From contig JBCCQH010000101.1 of the NCBI GenBank assembly GCA_039024435.1, forward strand, positions 1 to 30,136: a DNA stretch of 30,136 bases. Direction: 5' to 3'. Each line of letters starts with the position of its first letter. Position 1 is the stretch's first letter. Shown here in pieces: positions 16,577 to 23,690 of this stretch. Source of the stretch: JBCCQH01 sp039024435 (GTDB lineage: Bacteria > Bacteroidota > Bacteroidia > J057 > JADKCL01). The translations under genes were made by a program, and so were the position numbers. Below the pieces are notes generated by a model that was not told the DNA's origin, searched no databases, and saw nothing but the letters and a program-made list of their open reading frames with translations.

Positions 16577-16697
16577 GTAATTTTTGCCGGCATCCCTCTT
16601 TGGTTCCAATTCAAAAAGTGGTACATTCTGCATCAGAACGCAACTTATTTGCTTGAACGAATCAGATCTCTTGACCTACTCAGACTTAGATTTCAAA

Positions 16698-17096
16698 ATG
16701 CGGATTATTTATTCCCGAGCGGTACTTGGTACTTTTTCGCTTGCTCTCGCGCTTGCATCTGGCTGCACAGCAAACAGTGTGGAAGAGCTGGACCCTACTT
16801 TCTGTGATGCCAATACGGTCAGCTATCAAGCGGATATCGCCCCCATTTTGGAGCGGTCCTGCAACAATGGAAGCTTGAATACCAACGGCAATGGCATCTG
16901 TCATCAAAGCGGATCTCCCATTGCCGACTATACGACTTTCGACAATTTCAAGGGCGCCGTCGACGCCGGCATCATCAACAACCGCGTCATCGTGTCCGGC
17001 GATATGCCACCCAGTTACTCCTCTGGCCCACGACTGGACGCGGCCGAAATCCAGCAACTCAAGTGCTGGATCGACCTCGGCGCCCCCGACAATTGA
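16698..17096 (+). CDS. Cytochrome-c-like lipoprotein with a stretched haem motif
   Basis: This protein has about 132 residues from the ATG at 16698 (MRIIYSRAVLGTFSLALALA). It carries a lipoprotein signal with lipobox LASGC, so it should be lipid-anchored. The mature part follows the pattern of small cytochrome-c-like domains in Bacteroidota and Planctomycetes: YQADIAPILERSC, then CH, then the distal-Met-like SGDMPPS, then LDAAEIQQLKCWIDLGAP. The haem-attachment motif is CX12CH (CNNGSLNTNGNGICH) rather than CXXCH, so covalent haem binding is doubtful; the insert may instead mark a cysteine-bridged non-haem variant. It is 57 bases upstream of the DUF5777 barrel gene and probably co-transcribed. 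An in-frame ATG at 16584 would bury the signal peptide and was rejected. Confidence 0.8.
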   Translation: MRIIYSRAVLGTFSLALALASGCTANSVEELDPTFCDANTVSYQADIAPILERSCNNGSLNTNGNGICHQSGSPIADYTTFDNFKGAVDAGIINNRVIVSGDMPPSYSSGPRLDAAEIQQLKCWIDLGAPDN

Positions 17097-17153
17097 TGGA
17101 CCGATTTCTCATCCGGTGTTTGCTCTATTTGTAACTTTACACCTTTCTTCGGC

Positions 17154-18029
17154 ATGAAAAAGATATTTGCTACCCTCTTACTTCTGCTCGCTTTCGTTCC
17201 GGTCACCTTTGCCCAGGACGAGGAAAAAGAAGAAAGCAACCCTGAGCCGATTCCTGAGCTATTTTACGGCACCCGAACGGTCAATTTCCATACGGTGCGC
17301 CAGCTCGGCCGCAATGTTCTCGCTTATCGGATCTCCCACCGCTTCGGGAGCCTCCGCGAGGACCAGTTGTACACATTCCTCGGTCTGGACGGCCCGGCCA
17401 GCATCTCGTTCATGTTTGACTACGGCATCACCGACAATTTGATGATCGGAGTAGCCCGGGACCAGTTCCAAAAGGTGTACAATGGCTACATCAAGTACAA
17501 CCTTCTGAATCAGGAAAGCGGCGGGGGCAGCCCGGTGACCCTCGCGGTTTACGGCAAGGGCAACATCATTTCTCTGCGCAATCCGGCTCCACCCGGGGGC
17601 TTCAACCGCTTCGAGGACTTCGCCAACCGCATGAGCTACATCGCCCAGGTCTTGGTCGCGCGGCGCTTTGGGGAACGGTTTGCGCTGCAATTGGCCCCGA
17701 CTTACGTCCACCACAACCTCGTAGAGTTTGCCGAGGATGCCAATGACATGTTTGCCCTCACGGGATCGGCACAGTTCATGCTGACCAAGCGGATGGGCCT
17801 CAGCGGCGAGTTTGGTGCGGTGGTCAATGAATACTCGATTACCCCGGAGAATTTTCATCCGACCGGTTCCATCGGACTGGACATCGTCACCGGGGGCCAC
17901 GTGTTCCAAATCATGGTTACGAATTCGCCGATCATCAATGAGGCGTTTTCGATTCCCTACACCCAAGCCGACATCATGAATGGCGATGTGCGCCTGGGCT
18001 TCAACATATCGCGTAAATTCTGGCTGTAA
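17154..18029 (+). CDS. DUF5777-family outer-membrane beta-barrel protein
   Basis: This 291-residue protein has a signal peptide (MKKIFATLLLLLAFVPVTFA, mature start QDEEKEESN). It shows the hallmarks of the DUF5777 family: YGTRTVNFHTVRQLGRNVLA, YRISHRFGSL, FLGLDGPASISFMFDYGITD, and alternating beta strands to a C-terminus ending in aromatic FNISRKFWL, typical of an outer-membrane barrel. Family function is not established. The gene follows the cytochrome-like lipoprotein by 57 bases; I infer a shared envelope redox or small-molecule role, which is weakly supported. The DUF3817 pseudogene begins 59 bases after its stop. Confidence 0.85.
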   Translation: MKKIFATLLLLLAFVPVTFAQDEEKEESNPEPIPELFYGTRTVNFHTVRQLGRNVLAYRISHRFGSLREDQLYTFLGLDGPASISFMFDYGITDNLMIGVARDQFQKVYNGYIKYNLLNQESGGGSPVTLAVYGKGNIISLRNPAPPGGFNRFEDFANRMSYIAQVLVARRFGERFALQLAPTYVHHNLVEFAEDANDMFALTGSAQFMLTKRMGLSGEFGAVVNEYSITPENFHPTGSIGLDIVTGGHVFQIMVTNSPIINEAFSIPYTQADIMNGDVRLGFNISRKFWL

Positions 18030-18088
18030 ATCATAGCCCGTGACGCCCTCGGCTTTCGCCGCACCTCGGTTTTTGCGAGATTTGTCCC

Positions 18089-18388
18089 ATGCTGCGCAAT
18101 CGAATCGGCCTGCTTCGCTTGGTGGCCTGCCTGGAAGACTGTTCCCTGCTGTTTCTGCTCATCGTCGCGATGCCGCTCAAGTACCTCTGAAACATCCCGG
18201 AAATCAACTTGTACGTCGGCTTCGCCCACGGCGCCCTTTTCATCGCCTAATGTATCCTGGTGATCGGGGTCACCTGGTGGGAAAAGTGGCCGTTCCATCC
18301 GCATCTTTGCGTGTCGCTCCTGGCGAGTTTCGTTCCGCTGGGTGCTTTTTTTGTGGATGCGTGGTACTTTGCACCAGCGGGGGAGCGG
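18089..18388 (+). pseudogene. Broken DUF3817 membrane protein with two in-frame stops
   Basis: Translating from the ATG at 18089 gives MLRNRIGLLRLVACLEDCSL, then LLFLLIVAMPLKYL, a TGA stop (18188-18190), NIPEINLYVGFAHGALFIA, a TAA stop (18248-18250), then CILVIGVTWWEKWPF and LLASFVPLGAFFVDAWYF. This matches the whole DUF3817 integral-membrane family (LxRLRxxGxLEGxSfLxLLxIAMPLKY, IPExxxxVGxxHGxLFv, LASxxPfGtFxfDxxxl) in a single reading frame, so two nonsense changes and no frameshift are needed. The expected stop after the last conserved residues is also missing, and the frame runs into the convergent oxidoreductase gene. I call it a decayed gene. Exact ends are approximate. Confidence 0.82.
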
Positions 18389-18401
18389 GGCGGATCCCCC
18401 A

Positions 18402-19424
18402 TCACTCCTCCCCCACCGCCCCTTCCCGCAAAGCCGACTCCCCGGACGCCGCATAGCCCCGTACGACCACTTTCCCCCGCGCATGACCCGCTTCCAGGTA
18501 GGCCAATCCTTCCCGCAAATCCGAAAACGGCAGGGTCCGATCAATCACACTCCGCACTTCACCGGCAGTCACCATCCCGACCAAAGCCCGCAGGTCCTCC
18601 ACCCGGTATTTCCAGTCCAAAATCACCGCCCGCTGTCCCCGAAATGCGGAAATCAGGGGGGCAAGCAACATCTGCCGCAACAAGCGGCGCGCGGTATAGT
18701 ATCCGACCGCCAACACCGTGCCTCCGGGTTTCAGCCGCCGCCGGATCCGAGACAGCGGATGGTTGCAGACATTGTCCATGATCAGGTCAAACCGCCGGTC
18801 CAACTCCAAAAAATTGGTGGTCCGGTAGTCGACGACGTGATCGGCCCCGAGGGAACGCACCAGCTCGACATTGCGGGTAGAGCACACCGCGGTAACTTCT
18901 GCCCCGCGCGTTTTGGCGATCTGCACGGCAAAGGTGCCCACGCCGCCGGAAGCCCCATTGATGAGGACCGACTGCCCGGGCTGCACCGAATACTGCTTGA
19001 CCAGGGCGTGGTAGGCCGTGAGGCCCGCTACGGGCAGGGCCGCCGCTTGGGTCACGGAGACGCCATCCGGCAGCTTGACCACCTCGGCGGCGGGAACATG
19101 CACATATTCGGCAAACGCCCCCAGACCAGAATCAAAGGGACAAGCGACCACCCGATCCCCCGGAGTGAATCCGAGGGCTTCCGGCCCTACGTCCACCACT
19201 TCCCCGGCCAGATCGATGCCCATCACCGGATAGCGGGGCCGCAAAAAACCGTATTGCAGGCGGACCAGCAGCGGGTCCCCCTTGAGCAAGTGCCAGTCGG
19301 CGGGATTCAGCCCGATGGCGTCCACCCGGATGCGCACGGCGGCGGCGGGAAGGGGCGGTTCAGGAACATCGTGGAGTTGGAGCCCGGAAGTCGGGCCATA
19401 GCTGGTTTGGACAAAAGCTTTCAT
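18402..19424 (-). CDS. NAD(P)-dependent MDR oxidoreductase, quinone-reductase-like
   Basis: This enzyme has about 340 residues from the ATG at 19424 (MKAFVQTSYGPTSGLQLHDV). It belongs to the medium-chain dehydrogenase/reductase superfamily. The N-terminal GroES-like domain (about 1-125) includes IGLNPADWHLLKGDP, MGIDLAGEVVDVGPEALGF and PGDRVVA. The Rossmann domain has the nucleotide loop INGASGGVGTFAVQIAK (about 145-160) and LGADHVVDYR. The catalytic-zinc ligands of alcohol dehydrogenases (GHE motif and cysteines) are absent, which points to the zinc-independent quinone oxidoreductase group. Substrate is unknown. An in-frame ATG at 19502 would add a non-conserved tail. The C-terminal end converges on the DUF3817 pseudogene. 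Confidence 0.9.
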   Translation of the reverse strand: MKAFVQTSYGPTSGLQLHDVPEPPLPAAAVRIRVDAIGLNPADWHLLKGDPLLVRLQYGFLRPRYPVMGIDLAGEVVDVGPEALGFTPGDRVVACPFDSGLGAFAEYVHVPAAEVVKLPDGVSVTQAAALPVAGLTAYHALVKQYSVQPGQSVLINGASGGVGTFAVQIAKTRGAEVTAVCSTRNVELVRSLGADHVVDYRTTNFLELDRRFDLIMDNVCNHPLSRIRRRLKPGGTVLAVGYYTARRLLRQMLLAPLISAFRGQRAVILDWKYRVEDLRALVGMVTAGEVRSVIDRTLPFSDLREGLAYLEAGHARGKVVVRGYAASGESALREGAVGEE

Positions 19425-19468
19425 TTGGTTTGCGATTAGATAGAAATAAAGGCAGAAGTGAATCGGGC

Positions 19469-19687
19469 TCAATCCGGCAGGGGTGCCGCCGCTACCCCGC
19501 ACCGCTGCACCAGCCGAATCACCGCCTGCTCCGACAGGGTATCGTCATCTTCGATCCGCAACACCTTGTCGATGTCCTCCGTATCCACCGTCCAACGAAT
19601 GATCGAAGGTTGCGAACCAAAGACACTTGCCAGGCGCTGGGCGCTTTTTTGATCGGGAATATCGGTTTTGAGCACGATGATGTTCAT
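19469..19687 (-). CDS. Small HMA-like protein lacking metal-binding cysteines
   Basis: This protein has about 72 residues from the ATG at 19687 (MNIIVLKTDIPDQKSAQRLA). The predicted beta-alpha-beta-beta-alpha-beta pattern and the segments IIRWTVDTEDIDKVLRIEDD and LSEQAVIRLVQRCGVAA resemble small heavy-metal-associated (HMA/copper-chaperone fold) proteins common in Bacteroidota. The position where those proteins carry CxxC is occupied by DIPDQKSA, so it should not bind copper in the usual way. It may be a protein-protein or regulatory version of the fold. It lies between the XRE regulator and the oxidoreductase gene on the same strand, 44 bases from the latter. Family placement is by pattern only. 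Confidence 0.65.
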   Translation of the reverse strand: MNIIVLKTDIPDQKSAQRLASVFGSQPSIIRWTVDTEDIDKVLRIEDDDTLSEQAVIRLVQRCGVAAAPLPD

Positions 19688-19771
19688 GGCGGTAGCAGAA
19701 GATGGTGTAGCGAGGAAAGAACAGGTCAATTTAAGCCGGAACGGTCAAATCCAAAAACGTTTGGCCCTTCC

Positions 19772-19999
19772 TTACGTTTTTTTCGGTTCGGGGTGGTAGA
19801 TAAATACTTCCTCCAGGGGGAGTTCAAATACCTGGGCGATGCGAAACGCCAGTTCCAGCGAGGGAGAATACTTCGATTTCTCGATGGCGGCCACCGTCTG
19901 CCGGGTCACCCCGACCAGATCGGCCAGTTCTTGCTGGGTCATCTCGTCCCGGAAAAAACGCAGCTTGCGAATGTTATTTTGGATGGAAATTTTCGCCAT
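19772..19999 (-). CDS. Small XRE-family transcriptional regulator
   Basis: This 75-residue protein is almost entirely one Cro/CI-type helix-turn-helix domain: NNIRKLRFFRDEMTQQELAD, VGVTRQTVAAIEKSKYSPSL and ELAFRIAQVFELPLEEVF. It resembles the short YozG-type regulators that are commonly paired with DUF2178-like membrane proteins. It starts one base after the stop of the upstream membrane gene, so the two are translationally linked. It probably binds DNA as a dimer and controls its own operon. The inverted repeat at 20518-20539 is the best candidate operator. Confidence 0.93.
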   Translation of the reverse strand: MAKISIQNNIRKLRFFRDEMTQQELADLVGVTRQTVAAIEKSKYSPSLELAFRIAQVFELPLEEVFIYHPEPKKT

Positions 20000-20000
20000 T

Positions 20001-20447
20001 TCAGAATCCTCGGCGGTAAAAGTACAGTTGGGAGACGCTTTCTACCACGCCGGAGAGCAAAGCGGCCGAGATCAATACCAAAAACATCACAAACGGTCCC
20101 AGATTCAGGGCCAGTGCGGTCATGGCCAGAAAAAATCCTCCCGAAAAAACGTAGTACGAATTGCGGGTGGCTTTTAACTGGATCAATTTATCGCGCTCGT
20201 CGTCCCGGGCCGGCAATTTCTCCCGGGATACCGCGGCATAACCGATGTGAAAGACAATGTGCGCCAACACAATGAGCACAATTTGTACGGGAATGAGGAT
20301 GAGCACCGCCCTTCCCCAAAAGCTCAAATCGTTCATCGTCTGCGGGTCAGTATTGGCGTACTGGGTAAAAATGTAAATGAAATACCCAATCGAGATTGCC
20401 GTCGTGGCGATCAAGGTGACGAGGCTTCGTTTTTCTTGGAAAGTCAT
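20001..20447 (-). CDS. DUF2178-like four-helix membrane protein
   Basis: This protein has about 148 residues from the ATG at 20447 (MTFQEKRSLVTLIATTAISI). Four hydrophobic helices are visible: LIATTAISIGYFIYIFTQ, AVLILIPVQIVLIVLAHIVF, YVFSGGFFLAMTALALNLG and FVMFLVLISAALLSGVV. The loop between helices 2 and 3 carries the conserved DERDKLIQLKATR motif of the DUF2178 family. The family's function is unknown; it typically sits beside a small XRE regulator, as here. An in-frame ATG at 20489 is possible but would coincide with the predicted transcript start. Confidence 0.85.
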   Translation of the reverse strand: MTFQEKRSLVTLIATTAISIGYFIYIFTQYANTDPQTMNDLSFWGRAVLILIPVQIVLIVLAHIVFHIGYAAVSREKLPARDDERDKLIQLKATRNSYYVFSGGFFLAMTALALNLGPFVMFLVLISAALLSGVVESVSQLYFYRRGF

Positions 20448-20495
20448 GGTTGTATTGGTTAAGTGAATGTAACTCCATGTACGCTGCACTTTTCA

Positions 20496-20539
20496 CAAAG
20501 TTACAAATACCGAACACAATGTAAAACATTTTTTACATT
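20496..20539 (-). promoter_or_regulatory. Promoter and candidate operator of the DUF2178-XRE pair
   Basis: AATGTAAAA (20518-20526) and TTTTACATT (20531-20539) form a perfect 9-bp inverted repeat with a 4-base spacer. Reading the minus strand, it is followed by TAACTTTG (20503-20496), a full match to the Bacteroidota -7 element. The dyad therefore covers the upstream (-33) part of the promoter, where a small dimeric XRE protein would act as repressor or activator. Confidence 0.6.
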
Positions 20540-20860
20540 CAATCGTGGAGCATTTCGTCAAGGGGCGGGCGAAGGTCCCCCAAAACCGCTCTCCAGCCGG
20601 CTTTTCTCCGTAGCCGCGCAGATTCCACTGGGGCAAGGCTGCCCGTGGCTCCGGGCAGGCACTTCAATGCTTTTTCCGATCATCCCGACCGTACCGGAGC
20701 GGGCAGCTTCCCTCTCTCCGGAATACCGATTTCCGGAAATCGGCCCGCGCGGTCAGCCGATCATCGACAGCGGACCTTGAAATTTAGCGGCTCCCGCGAA
20801 ATACCATTGCTTTAATTCCAACGTTCTTTTTAGTACTTTTACTCGATAGCACGCGGTTGA
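20540..20860. other. Gene-free stretch with an 18-bp palindrome and hairpins
   Basis: About 320 bases hold no convincing coding region on either strand. Visible structure includes a perfect 18-bp palindrome CCGATTTCCGGAAATCGG (20726-20743) and a 7-bp stem CTGCCCG/CGGGCAG with a 6-base loop (20639-20658). A possible -7 element TACTTTTA (20834-20841) with TTG at 20807-20809 lies ahead of the coiled-coil gene at 20861. Confidence 0.5.
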
Positions 20861-23686
20861 ATGAATAGGCTAATTCCGATCTGGATCGCATTTTTGGGGG
20901 CTTTTGGGGCGCTGTGGAGTGGCAATTCCGCATCCGCCACCGTACGCGTGGAAGAAGTTACTCTCTCCCTGTACAATAAACCCGTCACGGGATTCCGGGT
21001 GGTCCTTGACCGCAGCCAGTCCTTCGTCACCCGCCAACTCATGGACCATGTAGCCGAATACGAAAACGCCCAGCCTTTCCAATACGAGCGAACCCTCATC
21101 TACGAAAACATTCGCTACGCCCCCGTCACCGATGACCGCGACGTATCCCTGTATTTCCTCATGCGCAGCCTCCAGGGCCAGTTTACCGAACTCACCTACG
21201 TAGTGATGTACGATTACAAGCGCTCGGTCAGCAGTCGGCAATTTCCCCAACTCGCGCAGAATTTACAGATCGACCTGGCGCGCCTGGTCCGGTCCATCAC
21301 CGGGGACATCATGGAATCCGACCGGGCTACCTATGACGATGCCACCCTTACCGAACTCGCGGCCGGCGGGACGGTGCCCACTCCCGAGGGAAATGCAGAT
21401 CCCGCCGTGGAGCATTTTCAGGAAGAAGAAGTGGAAAACGCCGGTGTGCTCATCCGCCGGGATCCCTTCGAACCGGTCAGCAAACCCAGCGGAATCACCA
21501 CCCAAATTGCCCCGGAAGACGATTCCACCGTGGTGCGGCTGAAAAACCGGGTCCGCCAATTGGAAAAGCGCGAGGCCGAACTGATTGCCGCCGAAAAACG
21601 GGCCCGCTCCGAGCAAGACCGCCTCCGCCAGCGCCAGGACTTGCTCCTGGCCAAAGCCAAACAGAACAAATCGCTTCGGGACAGCATCGTCCTGCTCAAT
21701 CAGCGCGTCGAGGACATGCTCGGCCAGTACTACGTCGCCGACGACATCAGCGTGTCCAACGAAACCGCCGAACGCCTCTTTGAACTGGAAAAAATCCAGG
21801 AGCAAAACGAGCGGACCATCGCCCAACTCAAGCGGGACAACGATAGCCTCCGCCGTGCCGCGACCCAGATGCGCAACCAACTCGCATCCCTTTCCGACAG
21901 CCGCCGGAGCCAGGTCGCCCGCTTGAACGACCTCGAAGAAGAAAACACAAACACCGCCCAGGAAATCGCCGATTTGCGCGCCCGCAATGCCGTGCTCGAA
22001 ACCGCCGCTGGCAGCAATGCCGGCCTCGACAGCATCCTCGTGGTCCTGGAAGCCAGCCGCACCCGCACCCAGGACCTCCAAACGCAACTCGCTGCCGAAG
22101 GTGAAGCCATCGCGCAACTCCGCAAAGACAACGATTACCTGACCGGCAAAAAGCTGCAACTCGAAGACCGCATCGGCGAATTGGAATCGGTCAATCAGGA
22201 TCTCTACGCCCAACTGGAACGGAGTGTACCCGGCAAGGTCATCATCGAAGAGGCCGGCAACGCCGACACCGACAGCCTGGTCCGCCTGCTCAATGATAGC
22301 CGCACCGCGCGCAATGTCCTGCAAGCTGATCTCACCGCCACCGAGGCCGAGCAACAACGCCTCGGACAGCAATTGGCGACCCTGAAGCAGGAAAACCAGC
22401 GTTTGTCGACGCAGGTTGACGAACTGGAAAACGAGGTCAGCGGCCGGCGCAGTGCCCCCCTCCTCCCTCCCAAATCCAATGCCTCCGCCCTGCGGGACAG
22501 CCTGAAACTGGCGGAGTCCCGCCTGCAACGCGTCCAGGCCCAAGCCGCGGAAAACGCCCGCCTTCGCTCCGAGCTCGAACAGCAGCAAGCCGATCTCAAG
22601 GCCCGTACCCAACGCGTACGTACCTTGCAAGCTGAACTCGATGACCGGGAAAAGTCCCTCAAAACTGCCGAAATGCGCAGTCGAGAGATGAACCAGCAGC
22701 TCCGCAGCACGCAACGGGAACTGCGGGCCACCCAGCAGGAACGGGACAAAAAACAGGCCGATCTCGAGACCTTGGTGGAGCGAAACCAACAACTCGAACG
22801 GCGCGCCACCGATCTGCGCGCACTCGCCGGGCAGTCGGACGCAAAAGTCCAAACAGTGCTGGATTCATTGGACCAGATGCAGCGCGTACAGGGAGATTTG
22901 CGCAATGACATACGCCAGCGCGACCGGCAGATTCGGCGGAAAATAGAACAGCAAGATTCTTTGGCCCAAGAAATCAACCGGGGGCAAAACATCCGCAACG
23001 ATTTGCGTCGGCAGGTGGACCAACTCGAAGCCCGGGTGGACAGCCTCAGCCGCAACACCCTCCCCGCAGACAACCAGCAGCAATTCATCCGGGAGCAATG
23101 GACAAAATTGCAAGAATGGGAAAAGGAACTCAAAGCGCGCGACCAGCGGATGAGCGACCAGCAAAAACTCATGGACCAGCGCCAGACTTTCCTCGATCAG
23201 CAGCAAAAAGATCTCACCGAGCGAGAAAACCGCCTCACCGATTTGGAAGCCCGGGAAGAACAGATTCGGCTACGGGAACAGGAGCTCAACGCCCGCGAAG
23301 GCACCGCCGGCATCATCGTCCGGACCGATCAGATCGAAATCCGCCGCATCAACGAGTTCGGCGAAACCGTTCCGGTATTTGTGGCCGCTACCCCACTGCG
23401 CTACAAACTCGCCCAGAAACAAGTGGTGGCCTACATGTTGAGCCGCAACGAGATCCTGGACGAGCAATTTCCGGATATCCTTTACCGCGCCGTGATGTTC
23501 CCCGATCTGGACCTGCAACCCGTAGAATTTCGGGTGCGGATCGCTTCCGAAGGAAGCGGGACCCTGCTCAAGTTTTCCTTCCGGCTCGCGGATGGCGGCT
23601 ACCTGGGCGAGGGCTCTTCCCGCAAGGTATTGGAAAAAGCAAAACAACTAATTAGCAACCTGTTGCGTTATAGAAGTCAGGGATAA
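20861..23686 (+). CDS. Large secreted coiled-coil protein with conserved-looking end domains
   Basis: This 941-residue protein of unknown family begins with a signal peptide (MNRLIPIWIAFLGAFGALWS, then GNSASA). Residues about 28-150 form a globular domain (VEEVTLSLYNKPVTGFRVVL, FVTRQLMDHVAEYENAQPF, YFLMRSLQGQFTELTYVVMY). Residues about 225-820 are an almost continuous heptad-rich coiled coil, high in Gln, Arg, Glu and Leu, with repeated turns such as RLKNRVRQLEKREAELIAAE and ITELREREEQI-like segments. Residues about 825-941 form a second globular domain (IVRTDQIEIRRINEFGETVP, FRLADGGYLGEGSSRKVLEK). It may act as a long periplasmic or surface spacer. It ends four bases before the PorE-like gene, so the two are almost certainly one operon and may form one envelope complex. 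Neither end domain is one I recognise. Confidence 0.85.
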   Translation: MNRLIPIWIAFLGAFGALWSGNSASATVRVEEVTLSLYNKPVTGFRVVLDRSQSFVTRQLMDHVAEYENAQPFQYERTLIYENIRYAPVTDDRDVSLYFLMRSLQGQFTELTYVVMYDYKRSVSSRQFPQLAQNLQIDLARLVRSITGDIMESDRATYDDATLTELAAGGTVPTPEGNADPAVEHFQEEEVENAGVLIRRDPFEPVSKPSGITTQIAPEDDSTVVRLKNRVRQLEKREAELIAAEKRARSEQDRLRQRQDLLLAKAKQNKSLRDSIVLLNQRVEDMLGQYYVADDISVSNETAERLFELEKIQEQNERTIAQLKRDNDSLRRAATQMRNQLASLSDSRRSQVARLNDLEEENTNTAQEIADLRARNAVLETAAGSNAGLDSILVVLEASRTRTQDLQTQLAAEGEAIAQLRKDNDYLTGKKLQLEDRIGELESVNQDLYAQLERSVPGKVIIEEAGNADTDSLVRLLNDSRTARNVLQADLTATEAEQQRLGQQLATLKQENQRLSTQVDELENEVSGRRSAPLLPPKSNASALRDSLKLAESRLQRVQAQAAENARLRSELEQQQADLKARTQRVRTLQAELDDREKSLKTAEMRSREMNQQLRSTQRELRATQQERDKKQADLETLVERNQQLERRATDLRALAGQSDAKVQTVLDSLDQMQRVQGDLRNDIRQRDRQIRRKIEQQDSLAQEINRGQNIRNDLRRQVDQLEARVDSLSRNTLPADNQQQFIREQWTKLQEWEKELKARDQRMSDQQKLMDQRQTFLDQQQKDLTERENRLTDLEAREEQIRLREQELNAREGTAGIIVRTDQIEIRRINEFGETVPVFVAATPLRYKLAQKQVVAYMLSRNEILDEQFPDILYRAVMFPDLDLQPVEFRVRIASEGSGTLLKFSFRLADGGYLGEGSSRKVLEKAKQLISNLLRYRSQG

Positions 23687-23690
23687 CTGC

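Noticed and set aside
18040..18781. Plus-strand frames of 138 and 173 residues after the DUF5777 gene
   Set aside because: They are Pro/Arg/Ser-rich translations out of frame with the DUF3817 remnant or antisense to the oxidoreductase.
21263..22852. A 529-residue open frame on the minus strand within the coiled-coil gene
   Set aside because: It is antisense to heptad-rich coding sequence, with biased Leu/Gly/Phe composition and no family similarity.
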